From Patescibacteria group bacterium (GTDB lineage: Bacteria; Patescibacteriota; Saccharimonadia; Saccharimonadales; Saccharimonadaceae): 34,779 bases of DNA. The stretch covers positions 1 through 34,779 of the forward strand of contig SCSZ01000018.1 of NCBI GenBank assembly GCA_004322265.1. Direction: 5' to 3'. Of the stretch, positions 21,918 to 29,513 are shown one piece after another (the first letter of the stretch is position 1; the number at the start of each line of letters is the position of its first letter). The position numbers were made by a program, and so were the translations under genes. The notes under the pieces were generated by a model. The model saw only the letters and a program-made list of their open reading frames with translations, made no database searches and was not told the origin of the DNA.

Positions 21918-22532
21918 TTAGAGGCGTAGGCGACGAACGGCTGTATCAAGAAAATCAAGCTTTAGTTCATGCATTGGCAGACGTGAACCAAGAATATCTA
22001 CTATTTCTTCGCCAGATTCCTCAGGAAAGTAGACCGAGACACCAGGAGCAAATCGCTTGACCGGAATGAGCATAATTGAATGGTGCTCTCCGTCCTTTAA
22101 TAGACCAAACGCTTTAAACTCTTCAAAACGATAGAGTCGTTCACCGACGTACAAGCCATGATTTTCACTGAGCGTATATTGAATTTCACGAGGTGGGCGA
22201 CGAGTATAAATGAATAGCGCCACAGCCATCACGATAACGAGAGCCGAGAAAAAGTAATCCTTCAAAATAAAGACATCGAGGGCAATCAGACCCAGGACAA
22301 CTAGGACAAATATGATGTACCAGAGGCCATTTTTCTCGACGTGGATGTATTCGTGCGCAGACCAGTGAACGAGACTACCTGGGTCTTCCTCGGGCTCTTC
22401 GTCTTCAACCTGTTCAGACTCAGGCGGCTCATCAGTTGCAGGTTCGTCCTGTGGGACATCTGCGACCGGTGCTTGATCGGCTGGCTCGTCTGGATTTTGC
22501 TCCCAGTAATTGTCTTTCTGGTCATCGCTCAT
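21918..22532 (-). CDS. orphan two-helix membrane protein with acidic N-terminus
   Basis: 204 aa. A long acidic, Pro-rich N-terminus (DEPADQAPVADVPQDEPATDEPPESEQVEDEEPEED) precedes two membrane helices (LWYIIFVLVVLGLIALDVFIL and YFFSALVIVMAVALFIYTRRPP) and a C-terminal domain of about 85 residues (REIQYTLSENHGLYVGERLYRFEEFKAFGLLKDGEHHSIMLIPVKRF...) that resembles a small beta-rich PH-like fold. Start 22532 is chosen over 22583 because TGC + TATACT (22547-22539) ends exactly 6 nt before it. Function is unknown; similar architecture is common in CPR membrane orphans. Confidence 0.75.
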   Translation of the reverse strand: MSDDQKDNYWEQNPDEPADQAPVADVPQDEPATDEPPESEQVEDEEPEEDPGSLVHWSAHEYIHVEKNGLWYIIFVLVVLGLIALDVFILKDYFFSALVIVMAVALFIYTRRPPREIQYTLSENHGLYVGERLYRFEEFKAFGLLKDGEHHSIMLIPVKRFAPGVSVYFPEESGEEIVDILGSRLPMHELKLDFLDTAVRRLRL

Positions 22533-22578
22533 ACGATAAGTATAGCATGAGCACAATGCTGGGGGAGCTCTGTTAGGG

Positions 22579-22584
22579 TACAAT
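22579..22584 (+). promoter_or_regulatory. -10 box of folC-like gene, leaderless
   Basis: TACAAT, 7 nt before ATG 22592. It is divergent from the promoter of the 22532 gene. Confidence 0.55.
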
Positions 22585-22591
22585 TATTGTG

Positions 22592-23839
22592 ATGGCTACA
22601 TTAAAGACTTTTTCAGACGTACACGCAGCGCTCAGTCGCTATATTCCATTGGAGCCATCAACTAAACCCTATACACTCGACACAATCAAAAAACTGATGG
22701 AATATCTAGGTAACCCACAAGATCAGCTGAAGGTTATCCATGTTGCAGGTACGTCTGGTAAGACATCAACTGCCTACTATCTCGCGGCGCTCCTGGATGC
22801 CGCAGGCTATACGACAGGACTGACTATTTCGCCACACATTGATGAGATCAATGACCGTACCCAGATCAACCTAAAACCTCTCTCGGAGGACGAGTACAGC
22901 CGAGAACTCGGCGAATTCCTCGACCTGGTTGATGCTAGTGGGCTAAAGCCGTCCCACTTTGAAGTCCTCGTTGCATTTTCATATTGGGTGTTTCACAAAA
23001 AACAGATTGATTACGCTGTTGTTGAGGTAGGCCTAGGAGGGCTACTCGATGGGACAAATGTCGTTACTAGAGCTGACAAAGTCTGTGTTATCACCGATAT
23101 CGGACTGGATCACGTGGATGTCCTGGGTGATACACTCGCTAAAATTGCCGCGCAAAAGGCGGGCATTATCCAGACTGGGAACACCGTGTTCGTTAATCAG
23201 CAGTCGCCAGAAATTATTGACGTCATTCGCGCCGCGGCAAACAAAAAGCAGGCAACACTTCACTTGATAGAGCCTGAGCAAGATAGCACATTGGACTATT
23301 TACCAAAATTTCAGCAGCGTAACTTCTCGCTTGCAAGGGAAGTTATCTCTGATACGATAGGCCATCAACTGACGACCGAGCAGATACAAAATGCAGCTCA
23401 CGCCTACATTCCAGCACGCATGGAAATCGTTTCATACCAGGGGAAAACCCTCGTCATGGACGGCGCTCACAACGAGCAAAAGATAACCGCACTCGTGCAG
23501 GCTATGAAACAACAATTCCCGAATGAATCCGTTGCATTACTAGTCAGTTTTGGCCAAAACAAACAATCAAGCGTGCAAAAAAGCCTAGAAATTCTTCACG
23601 AACTAGGAAATGATGTTATTATTACTACATTTAAGAAAGGTCAGGACGAGATTCGTTTGTCGATGGATATCGATGAGCTCGCCGAATACGCCAAAATGGC
23701 TGGGTTCGTATCTGTTGTCGTCGAGCCAGACCAGTACAAAGCGCTAGAACTGCTCAAACAATCTGACCACAAGATAGGACTCATCGCAGGGTCATTCTAT
23801 CTCCTCGAAAGCTATCGTCCAACAATTTTTAAGGCCTAA
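22592..23839 (+). CDS. folC: FolC-like Mur-ligase family protein (folylpolyglutamate/dihydrofolate synthase type)
   Basis: 415 aa. TLDTIKKLMEYLGNPQDQLKVIHVAGTSGKTSTAYYLAALL (P-loop at about 51-60), LTISPHIDEINDRTQIN, FEVLVAFSYWVFHKKQIDYAVVEVGLGGLLDGTNVV, ITDIGLDHVDVLGDTLAKIAAQKAGII, and the C-terminal PARMEIVSYQGKTLVMDGAHNEQK are the ordered motifs of FolC, which adds glutamate to (dihydro)folate/dihydropteroate using ATP. The usual GTNGKGS reads GTSGKTS. ATG 22592 is preferred over GTG 22589 from the -10 spacing. Other folate genes are not in view, so a different acceptor is possible. Confidence 0.85.
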   Translation: MATLKTFSDVHAALSRYIPLEPSTKPYTLDTIKKLMEYLGNPQDQLKVIHVAGTSGKTSTAYYLAALLDAAGYTTGLTISPHIDEINDRTQINLKPLSEDEYSRELGEFLDLVDASGLKPSHFEVLVAFSYWVFHKKQIDYAVVEVGLGGLLDGTNVVTRADKVCVITDIGLDHVDVLGDTLAKIAAQKAGIIQTGNTVFVNQQSPEIIDVIRAAANKKQATLHLIEPEQDSTLDYLPKFQQRNFSLAREVISDTIGHQLTTEQIQNAAHAYIPARMEIVSYQGKTLVMDGAHNEQKITALVQAMKQQFPNESVALLVSFGQNKQSSVQKSLEILHELGNDVIITTFKKGQDEIRLSMDIDELAEYAKMAGFVSVVVEPDQYKALELLKQSDHKIGLIAGSFYLLESYRPTIFKA

Positions 23840-23841
23840 AC

Positions 23842-23870
23842 AAAAAGATAACTCATATGAGTTATCTTTT
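23842..23870. terminator. bidirectional terminator between folC and tRNA-Ser(TGA)
   Basis: AAAGATAACTCAT is followed by its exact reverse complement, with A and T runs on both sides. It serves the converging folC and tRNA transcripts. Confidence 0.9.
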
Positions 23871-23871
23871 A

Positions 23872-23959
23872 TGGCGGAGAGGGCGAGATTCGAACTCGCG
23901 GTAAGTTGCCCCACGACGGTTTTCAAGACCGTTACCTTAAACCACTCGGTCACCTCTCC
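23872..23959 (-). tRNA. tRNA-Ser(TGA)
   Basis: 88 nt with long variable arm. Acceptor GGAGAGG / CCTCTCC, anticodon stem ACGGT / ACCGT with loop CTTGAAA (anticodon TGA, codon UCA and neighbours), T arm GCGAG-TTCGAAT-CTCGC, encoded CCA. TGT + TATGAT at 23988-23980 is the likely promoter. Confidence 0.96.
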
Positions 23960-24000
23960 CTGGTGCTGGTGCGAGGACAATCATAACAGATACAGACCAC

Positions 24001-24669
24001 CTAGTCGAGGGTCTGATAAGCAACGACGGCCACCATTACCCGAGACGCACCCATCTCCTTTAACAATTTAGTTGCATATATAAGCGTCGAACCAGTCGTT
24101 GCCACATCATCAATTAATAGATAGGGGGCTGCGCCGTTAATTATTTGCTTTCGCGGTGCAAAGGCAACTTTAGCCTGCGTCTGGCGGACGGAGGCCGATG
24201 CATGGCGTTGAATCGTCCGTGTCTTTCTCGTCAGTAACTGTTTTAAATGCAGCCCTCGCTTCCTGGCAAAGTAATCAGCAATTAGAAGCGTATGATCATA
24301 GCCGCGTTGCCTAATATGGGAACTAACGGTTGGGATAGGCACGACGATCGTATCGGATGGAAAGTCAGGAAGTGCCTCAATTAACAGATCACCAAGTACT
24401 CTATAGGCCTCGCGTGCGTACTTAAATTTATATAATCCAATCAATCGCTGCAATGTATCCCTACGTTCACCCACGCTCCACGCGCTGTCGTATGTCAGGC
24501 GACAAGTTCGACATACACCAGCTGCTCCAACAGGCTTTTTGCATACCAAACAGACCGATTGTTGCTCGTGAATGATGTCATATTTACAATTACCGCATAG
24601 TAAGCTACCAACACGCCCACATCCACAACAGTAGTGCGGGGCGATAAACGAAAGCAGTGTATCAATCAT
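24001..24669 (-). CDS. ComF-family phosphoribosyltransferase-like protein
   Basis: 222 aa. An N-terminal zinc ribbon (CCGC near 14-17, CGNC 25-28, CLVC 40-43, CRTC 53-56) is followed by a type I phosphoribosyltransferase fold with PRPP loop LLIDDVATTGST near 183-195 and the family's PIPTVSSHIRQRGYDHTLLIADYFA. ComF proteins support DNA uptake in competent bacteria (in Gram-positives with ComFA). No other competence gene is in this window. The -10 (TATAAT, 24710-24705) overlaps the -35 of hsp20 on the other strand, so the two divergent genes may interfere with each other. Confidence 0.9.
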   Translation of the reverse strand: MIDTLLSFIAPHYCCGCGRVGSLLCGNCKYDIIHEQQSVCLVCKKPVGAAGVCRTCRLTYDSAWSVGERRDTLQRLIGLYKFKYAREAYRVLGDLLIEALPDFPSDTIVVPIPTVSSHIRQRGYDHTLLIADYFARKRGLHLKQLLTRKTRTIQRHASASVRQTQAKVAFAPRKQIINGAAPYLLIDDVATTGSTLIYATKLLKEMGASRVMVAVVAYQTLD

Positions 24670-24700
24670 TGTGTTTTTTACGTTTACCCCACCTAATTAG

Positions 24701-24730
24701 TTGCATTATACCGCATATGATGGTTATAAT
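24701..24730 (+). promoter_or_regulatory. sigma70 promoter of hsp20
   Basis: TTGCAT (24701-24706), 18-nt spacer, TATAAT (24725-24730). It overlaps the divergent comF-like -10. No CIRCE is seen, so its heat control (if any) differs from groESL. Confidence 0.75.
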
Positions 24731-24777
24731 GTGAGAGACTACACGGATAGTAGAGCCTAGAGAAAGTGGAGGATATC

Positions 24778-25245
24778 ATGGCCCGGAAACAAAACGACGA
24801 TTTATTGATTGAGGACGAGCTCGCAGCAGCTTTCCTTAATGACGATGACCTAGCGGTTACAGAGACAACAACCGTAGCAGCACCTGCAGACGAAGCATGG
24901 GATGACACCGAGGAAGAGTTCCCAGGCCAACTCGCAGTTGATGTATACGAAACAGAGGACAAGCTTGTTGTTAAAGCTCGTACAGCTGGCGTAAACAAAG
25001 AAGAACTTGATGTCAGTATTAGCGATGGAATTCTGACAGTTAGCGGTACGCTATCAAGTGGCGACGAGACCGATGCAACCAACTGGCACATCCAAGAATG
25101 TTACTGGGGTGAATTCAGCCGAACGCTCGCACTACCAGTTAGCGTAAAAGAAGACGAAGTAGAAGCAGTCCTCAAAGACGGCGTGCTCTCAATTACGTTC
25201 AATAAAGTGAAGCAAGAGCAAGCAAAGAAGATCCAAGTTCTCTAA
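24778..25245 (+). CDS. small heat-shock protein (Hsp20 / alpha-crystallin family)
   Basis: 155 aa. The alpha-crystallin domain runs from about residue 50 (LAVDVYETEDKLVVKARTAGVNKEELDVSISDGILTVSGTLSSGD) to the C-terminal KEDEVEAVLKDGVLSITFNKVKQEQAKKIQVL, which holds the GVL-I-F core and an I-x-V/L-like end (IQVL) used in oligomer assembly. It is an ATP-independent holdase. The N-terminal 45 residues are unusually acidic (LLIEDELAAAFLNDDDLAVTETTT). GGAGG lies 5 nt before the ATG at 24778; the GTG at 24766 is too near the SD. It is followed by its own terminator. Confidence 0.95.
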   Translation: MARKQNDDLLIEDELAAAFLNDDDLAVTETTTVAAPADEAWDDTEEEFPGQLAVDVYETEDKLVVKARTAGVNKEELDVSISDGILTVSGTLSSGDETDATNWHIQECYWGEFSRTLALPVSVKEDEVEAVLKDGVLSITFNKVKQEQAKKIQVL

Positions 25246-25268
25246 TAACTTACACAAAAAACTTAAAC

Positions 25269-25297
25269 ACGACCTCAGTAATGGGGTCGTATTTATT
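25269..25297 (+). terminator. terminator of hsp20
   Basis: ACGACCTC / GGGGTCGT (one T-G) with loop AGTAAT, then ATTTATTT. Confidence 0.88.
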
Positions 25298-25308
25298 TGA
25301 CTAAAATC

Positions 25309-25344
25309 CAGAATATATTCTGCAGAGGACGGACCTTTGCTCAG
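25309..25344 (+). repeat. REP element copy B, left of transposase
   Basis: A 14-bp palindrome (25309-25322, CAGAATATATTCTG) leads into the REP core 25322-25344, which is identical to the cores of A and C. It lies 59 nt before the transposase start, on the same strand. Confidence 0.85.
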
Positions 25345-25403
25345 TTTATTTTAAGTTTTATAAATACTATTTACTAAGCTAATATTTTTGTTATATTAAA
25401 ATT

Positions 25404-26021
25404 ATGCCGGGTAGGAACATACTAAAACAGAATGTGGCAGACAGCTATTATCATATTTACGCACGCGGCGTAAACAAACAGGGGATATACCCTGAGGCCG
25501 CAGACTATAGCTTCTTCCTATCACTAATCAAGCGTTACCTCTCACGATCAGAGACAAAATCAACCCGTGGTGCTGATTATCCCAAATTATACGACGATAT
25601 CGAGCTGCTGGCGTATTGCCTAATGCCCAACCACTTTCATTTATTGGTCTACCAGATTAATCCTGGTTCAATGCAGAACCTTATGCGCCGCATCATGACC
25701 TCCTATAGTGGCTACTTCAATCGGAAGTATCGTCGATCCGGGCCGTTATTTGAGAGTCGGTATCGCGCCTCGATGGTTACGAGTGACCCCTATCTTCTTC
25801 ATATCAGCAGGTACATACACCTGAACCCTTTGAATTGGCGCGAATATAATTACTCATCGCTACGCCCATACCTTGGTCAGACTCCACCAGACTGGCTGTC
25901 AATCTACAAAATCTCTCAGTTATATAATTCGAGGGAACGTTATCTAGAATTTCTCGAAGATTATCAAGACACAAGAGACGACCTTGCAATCATCAAACAC
26001 GAACTTGCAGACAGTAAGTAA
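25404..26021 (+). CDS. REP-associated tyrosine transposase (RAYT, Y1/HUH, IS200-like)
   Basis: 205 aa. YCLMPNHFHLLV carries the HUH metal site (His-phi-His), and MTSYSGYFNRKYRRSGPLFESRYRASMV holds the catalytic Tyr region and the strand typical of RAYTs. YHIYARGVNKQGIYPEAADYSFFLSLIKRYL is the family's N-terminus. RAYTs are single-strand endonucleases that cut at REP sequences and spread them, and they do not form normal insertion sequences. Inverted copies of one REP hairpin flank the gene (25322-25344 and 26118-26096), as expected. Its extended -10 (TGT + TATATT, 25389-25397) is exactly 6 nt before the ATG, so it follows the local leaderless pattern. All core residues appear intact. Confidence 0.93.
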   Translation: MPGRNILKQNVADSYYHIYARGVNKQGIYPEAADYSFFLSLIKRYLSRSETKSTRGADYPKLYDDIELLAYCLMPNHFHLLVYQINPGSMQNLMRRIMTSYSGYFNRKYRRSGPLFESRYRASMVTSDPYLLHISRYIHLNPLNWREYNYSSLRPYLGQTPPDWLSIYKISQLYNSRERYLEFLEDYQDTRDDLAIIKHELADSK

Positions 26022-26084
26022 AAAGACAGTACTATCTAGTAACAATTCAACTAAACCGATATATTGTTTAGTACTCGATTTATT

Positions 26085-26118
26085 CTGAGAATTAGCTGAG
26101 CAAAGGTCCGTCCTCTGC
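26085..26118 (-). repeat. REP element copy C, right of transposase, inverted
   Basis: Core 26118-26096. The minus strand folds into an extended stem CTGAGCA-GAGG / CCTT-TGCTCAG around ACGGA. It is identical to copy A over 34 nt (26118-26085). Confidence 0.85.
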
Positions 26119-26164
26119 TCAGTATAAATTAAGTTTCAACATACGCAATATGAGAGAATATAGT

Positions 26165-26193
26165 AAAAGAAAAATGGCCCCGAGAGGCCATTT
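26165..26193 (-). terminator. terminator of pilin-like operon
   Basis: On the minus strand, AAATGGCC / GGCCATTT with loop TCTCGG is followed by a T-rich run. Confidence 0.85.
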
Positions 26194-26218
26194 AATATAT
26201 TTTGCGTTTAACTAGAGG

Positions 26219-26620
26219 TTACGCCAGGCTGGTAAGAACCCAGTTGACGACTGCATATGCCAAGAAGGCCACAACAATACCGATGATCGCGTATAGAATT
26301 GTGTTCTTGGCCGCGGTAACTTCACTTTCCTTACCGGCCGATAGGGTGTAGCGGATACCACCGATGATCAGCATAATGACCGCAACTGCACCAATGATGA
26401 AGAGCAGAATATTTACAATCTTGGTAAAAATTGAGTCTGAACCAAAGAGTGAACCGCTGGTACCGGTTGGCTGCGAACAAGCCGCACCACCCGCTAATGT
26501 TTGGTTAGTAGGATCACAGGCAGCAGATGCAGGTACTGCAATTGGCACCACCAAGGCGCTCAGGGCTAAGACCGGAGCAGCCAGGAGGCCTGCGAGTACT
26601 CTTTTAAATGTTTTGGTCAT
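26219..26620 (-). CDS. T4SS pilin-like protein (VirB2/TrbC-type), gene 5 of 5
   Basis: 133 aa. Signal peptide MTKTFKRVLAGLLAAPVLALSALVVPIAVPASA, a linker with a Cys pair (ACDPTNQTLAGGAACSQ), then two hydrophobic helices around a short charged turn (IFTKIVNILLFIIGAVAVIMLIIGGIRYTLSAGKESEVTAAKNTILYAIIGIVVAFLAYAVVNWVL). The helix-turn-helix with TAAKNTILYAIIGIVVA is shared with the neighbouring genes and is the CPR T4SS-pilin layout. AAGGAAAT lies before the ATG, and TGC + TATAAC upstream suggests a promoter of its own. Confidence 0.85.
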   Translation of the reverse strand: MTKTFKRVLAGLLAAPVLALSALVVPIAVPASAACDPTNQTLAGGAACSQPTGTSGSLFGSDSIFTKIVNILLFIIGAVAVIMLIIGGIRYTLSAGKESEVTAAKNTILYAIIGIVVAFLAYAVVNWVLTSLA

Positions 26621-26682
26621 TATTGTTATTTCCTTTCTTACGAATCTTCTTACTATTGTTATAGCAGATCCGCTTGTGTTTG

Positions 26683-27069
26683 TTAAGCTTTTCCGAAGGC
26701 GTGTAGTACCCAGTGAATAATTGCATACGCAGAGAAGGCGACTACCAGCCCAACAACAGCGTACAGGATCATGTTTTTAGCACGTGTAATCGCGGCGGCT
26801 TCCCCTGATGAGGTAACATATGTAAAGCCTGCGATAATAATAACGACAACTGCAGCAAGACCCAGTAAAAATAGTAGGGTGTCGACCACTGTTCCAACTA
26901 TTGGTCCAACACTATCGCCCTGACTTTTACAGACCGTACTGTCCTTGTTCGCTAGTTGAGTACAGGCGTCTGTAACGGCACTCACCGCACCAACGGACGG
27001 TGCGAATGTCACGAAACTAAATCCACTGATGAGTAATGCAGCAATGATAAGTTGTTTAATTTTTTTCAT
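26683..27069 (-). CDS. T4SS pilin-like protein, gene 4 of 5
   Basis: 128 aa. Signal peptide MKKIKQLIIAALLISGFSFVTFAPSVGA, a Cys-containing linker (DACTQLANKDSTVCKSQGDS), then two helices (VVDTLLFLLGLAAVVVIIIAGFTYVTSSGEAAAITRAKNMILYAVVGLVVAFSAYAIIHWVLHAFGKA). It shares the TRAKNMILYAVVGLVVAF motif with the next genes. The start abuts the stop of gene 3 (27070), and GGAGG lies 11 nt upstream. Confidence 0.85.
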   Translation of the reverse strand: MKKIKQLIIAALLISGFSFVTFAPSVGAVSAVTDACTQLANKDSTVCKSQGDSVGPIVGTVVDTLLFLLGLAAVVVIIIAGFTYVTSSGEAAAITRAKNMILYAVVGLVVAFSAYAIIHWVLHAFGKA

Positions 27070-27360
27070 TTAAGCGTGAATCCTCCCAATAAAAAACCAC
27101 GTAACGGCAAATGCCGTAAATACAATAACAAGTCCAATAACAGCGTAAAGAATCGTGTTCCGAGCTTTTTTGACGGCTTCAGGCTCTCCTCCGTTCGTAA
27201 CGAGTGTGTAGCCAGAAATAATAATCATTACAACTGCAACCAGGCCAGCAATAAAGTAGATAATATTAAGTCCTGCGTCGAGTACTTGGTTCGCACTCCC
27301 ATTAGGGATATTTACATCCTTGTTAGTAAGTGTGATCGCGAGTGAGGTAAAAATGCTCAT
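27070..27360 (-). CDS. T4SS pilin-like protein without cleavable signal, gene 3 of 5
   Basis: 96 aa, the shortest. It lacks a typical signal peptide: MSIFTSLAITLTNKDVNIPNGSANQVLDAGLNIIYFIAGLVAVVMIIISGYTLVTNGGEPEAVKKARNTILYAVIGLVIVFTAFAVTWFFIGRIHA. Two helices and the ARNTILYAVIGLVI motif match the neighbours. The ATG overlaps the previous stop (ATGA), indicating translational coupling. Confidence 0.83.
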   Translation of the reverse strand: MSIFTSLAITLTNKDVNIPNGSANQVLDAGLNIIYFIAGLVAVVMIIISGYTLVTNGGEPEAVKKARNTILYAVIGLVIVFTAFAVTWFFIGRIHA

Positions 27361-27845
27361 GGATTATATATTAGTATACCCGAAATTAAATTAACGGCAG
27401 CGATGGATGCGATTGATATACCGAGTCCAATTGTTGCATCAAGAATAGACTTACGTGCTTTCGCCGCCACCTCAGGGCTTCCCTGGCTGGTCAAGAACTG
27501 GAACCCACCCCATAGAATGAAGCCTGCAGCTAAGTACGCGACAATCTGAAGTCCTATGTCGATGATATTAAGGACAATGTGCCAGACAAATCCACCAAGA
27601 TCGCCTGCCTTAGGTGTATCGACAATACACTCATACACACCAGGTGTCGTTTGCTTGACCTGCACCAATCCTCGAAACCATGGAGGAAATGTTAAAAATG
27701 TTGACTTTGCTTCACAATCCGCCGGTGTTGATTTTGATGTAATCGGAGCCGCAAAGGTCAGCTCTGGCGCTATGACTGTCACGACTGCACCGCCAGACAC
27801 AATAGCGAGTCCAAACGCGAGTAATAGCTTATTCATTTTGATCAT
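27357..27845 (-). CDS. T4SS pilin-like protein with extended N-terminal domain, gene 2 of 5
   Basis: 162 aa. Signal MIKMNKLLLAFGLAIVSGGAVVTVIAPELTFA, then about 60 residues with two Cys (DCEAKSTFLTFPPWFRGLVQVKQTTPGVYECIVDTPKAGD), then helices IIDIGLQIVAYLAAGFILWGGFQFLTSQG and ARKSILDATIGLGISIASIAAVNLIS. It is more diverged than genes 3-5. The ATG overlaps the stop of gene 1 (ATGA). Confidence 0.82.
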   Translation of the reverse strand: MIKMNKLLLAFGLAIVSGGAVVTVIAPELTFAAPITSKSTPADCEAKSTFLTFPPWFRGLVQVKQTTPGVYECIVDTPKAGDLGGFVWHIVLNIIDIGLQIVAYLAAGFILWGGFQFLTSQGSPEVAAKARKSILDATIGLGISIASIAAVNLISGILIYNP

Positions 27846-28444
27846 TGAGCAAACAATCCTCCTGGAACGATGAAGTTAAGGAACGCGAACATTAATGCAT
27901 AGGCAACAACCCCAATAATAACGTTACGAATAAAGTCGATTGCTTTCTTGGTCTGCTCAGCGTTACCACCCGAACTCGTGTAGAGGATTGATCCGTAGAC
28001 AATACCACCGACGGCAGCAATACCAACACCGGCGGTTAATATATTAATCGCAACGAGAAGCAGCCCCCATACGCCGTTCTGGGTCGTATCAACGATCGGA
28101 TCGGATCCATCTTTACACTTACCGTACGCATGTCCGTATAGTTCTTGATACTTATTCGAGGGCATCGACTCCGAACCTTCAGTAGGATTTTGACTCTGCC
28201 CATACTGATGACCGTACTGTTGCACATATGCCTTGATCGCATCTGGGTTTCCCTTTGGATCGGTTCCCTCAGTAGGGTTGTTGTTGGCACACGAACCTGT
28301 TTGACCACAGCTGATAATTGCCGTCTGTACACCACCGCATGAAGCAGCATTGGCAACGCCACTTGGCACAAGCACAAATGCAAAAACCGCCCCGACGAGT
28401 CCTACAGTTCCAAGCATATATTTTAATTTTTGTTTTATTGACAT
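27842..28444 (-). CDS. T4SS pilin-like / surface protein with long Cys-rich N-terminus, gene 1 of 5
   Basis: 200 aa. Signal MSIKQKLKYMLGTVGLVGAVFAFVLVPSGVANA, a polar domain of about 90 residues with Cys and repeats of NPTEG (NNPTEGTDPKGN, QNPTEGSES) and HxYG (YGHQYGQSQ, YGHAYGK), then the pilin-like helices GLLLVAINILTAGVGIAAVGGIVYGSILYTSSGG and KKAIDFIRNVIIGVVAYALMFAFLNFIV. It is the first gene of the operon; TATAGT 5 nt before the ATG is a possible leaderless start. It may be a tip or adhesin pilin. Confidence 0.8.
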   Translation of the reverse strand: MSIKQKLKYMLGTVGLVGAVFAFVLVPSGVANAASCGGVQTAIISCGQTGSCANNNPTEGTDPKGNPDAIKAYVQQYGHQYGQSQNPTEGSESMPSNKYQELYGHAYGKCKDGSDPIVDTTQNGVWGLLLVAINILTAGVGIAAVGGIVYGSILYTSSGGNAEQTKKAIDFIRNVIIGVVAYALMFAFLNFIVPGGLFAQ

Positions 28445-28511
28445 TGCTAACTATAAAATACGACAAAGTATACGTATCTGCAAGTTTTTATATCGAAATA
28501 GCGTAAGGGTG

Positions 28512-28540
28512 TTGCATTTTTCGTAAATATAGTGTATAGT
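28512..28540 (+). promoter_or_regulatory. sigma70 promoter of 28591 gene
   Basis: TTGCAT (28512-28517), 17-nt spacer, TATAGT (28535-28540). The leader is about 44 nt without a clear SD. Confidence 0.7.
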
Positions 28541-28590
28541 GTGCTTATAAACAAGTTAATTAAAGTTATAGAAAGTTTTATCGCATTATT

Positions 28591-29460
28591 ATGACTAACA
28601 CACTCCCAACAGAACCAACATCAACCTACCCAACAGAACCAACAGAAATGCCTGTTGTTGAGGTAGTTGACCCTAACGAAGCAGCCGAAGCAGCTAAAGC
28701 TAGGCGCAAAAGACGCAACAAGAAAATCGCACTTGGTGCAACTGGCGCTGTTGCTGGTGTTGGAGTTCTTGCAGGTGGTTTTGCTCTTGTGGGTGGTATC
28801 CTTCGCGGACCATCTCAAGCTGGCCCTACGCCAGTTGATACACCAACATCCGAATCAACTCCTACAAGCGAGCCGACTGCTGAAGCATTTGACGCTACAA
28901 AGCTTGATATCCCAGCTAATGCAACAGATCAGCAAATTGGAGAGGGGTACACAGCGGTCATTACTGCTGAGCTTACAGGTAGTCTTGATGGTGCTAACCC
29001 AGCAAAAACATTTATGGATGAGTATAAAGCTGCGACCAAAAATAACTTCGGTCTCACACAAGATCAATTTGCAACACAAAAAGCAACAGAAATTGTTGAT
29101 GCAATATTTAAACGATCATATATCCCGGGCTGGAAAGACGTTCCGCATCTTGCCGGTCAGTATACGAACAGCATCCAGCAGCTTTCTATCAGAATTCAAG
29201 CATACCTAATAACCGCAGACAACCCAGCAGGATCAGTCTTCTCGGAGCAGTTTGCGCTTGACAGTGCACCATCTGTTGCACCAGGCGCAAGTGCTGACCA
29301 AAAAATAGCTTCAATGGTTATTAGGGATACTAATAATGCAGAAGCAATTGGTCTTAGACAAGCTGATAATAGCCTTGCAAATCTTAACAATACTACTACT
29401 GAATACTCCATCACTTATGTAAAGTCAGGCCAAGACCTTCTCATCGCTGACTTTAATTAA
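28591..29460 (+). CDS. orphan single-pass membrane protein beside the T4SS genes
   Basis: 289 aa. A cytosolic N-terminus with PTEPT repeats (LPTEPTSTYPTEPTEMPVVEV) and a basic patch (AKARRKRRNKK), one membrane helix (IALGATGAVAGVGVLAGGFALVGGIL), a Thr/Ser/Pro linker (TPVDTPTSESTPTSEPTAE), then an outer domain of about 200 residues (IGEGYTAVITAELTGSLDGANPAKTFMDEYKAATKNNFGLTQDQFATQKATEIVDAIFKRSYIPGWKDVPHL...). No family is recognised. It is divergent from the pilin-like operon and precedes the VirB6-like gene, so a role in the same machine is likely but unproven. Confidence 0.75.
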   Translation: MTNTLPTEPTSTYPTEPTEMPVVEVVDPNEAAEAAKARRKRRNKKIALGATGAVAGVGVLAGGFALVGGILRGPSQAGPTPVDTPTSESTPTSEPTAEAFDATKLDIPANATDQQIGEGYTAVITAELTGSLDGANPAKTFMDEYKAATKNNFGLTQDQFATQKATEIVDAIFKRSYIPGWKDVPHLAGQYTNSIQQLSIRIQAYLITADNPAGSVFSEQFALDSAPSVAPGASADQKIASMVIRDTNNAEAIGLRQADNSLANLNNTTTEYSITYVKSGQDLLIADFN

Positions 29461-29513
29461 TACAAAAGGTTTTCCCAAACACCCGTAGGCCACGCTTCAC
29501 AATCTGTACTGCC

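Noticed and set aside
21677-21958. 93-codon minus-strand frame over tRNA-Arg
   Set aside because: It runs through the tRNA and its terminator; not a gene.
22427-22436. Second CTGATGA (hammerhead-core-like) on the minus strand
   Set aside because: No GAAA or pairing arms at the right places, and it lies in a coding region.
25309-26118. Classical IS200/IS605 insertion sequence
   Set aside because: The transposase is of the RAYT type and its flanking hairpins also occur alone elsewhere (6378), as REP elements do; no IS ends or TnpB.
28607-28648. Short direct DNA repeats as a possible CRISPR or satellite
   Set aside because: They simply encode the PTEPT peptide repeat of the 28591 protein.
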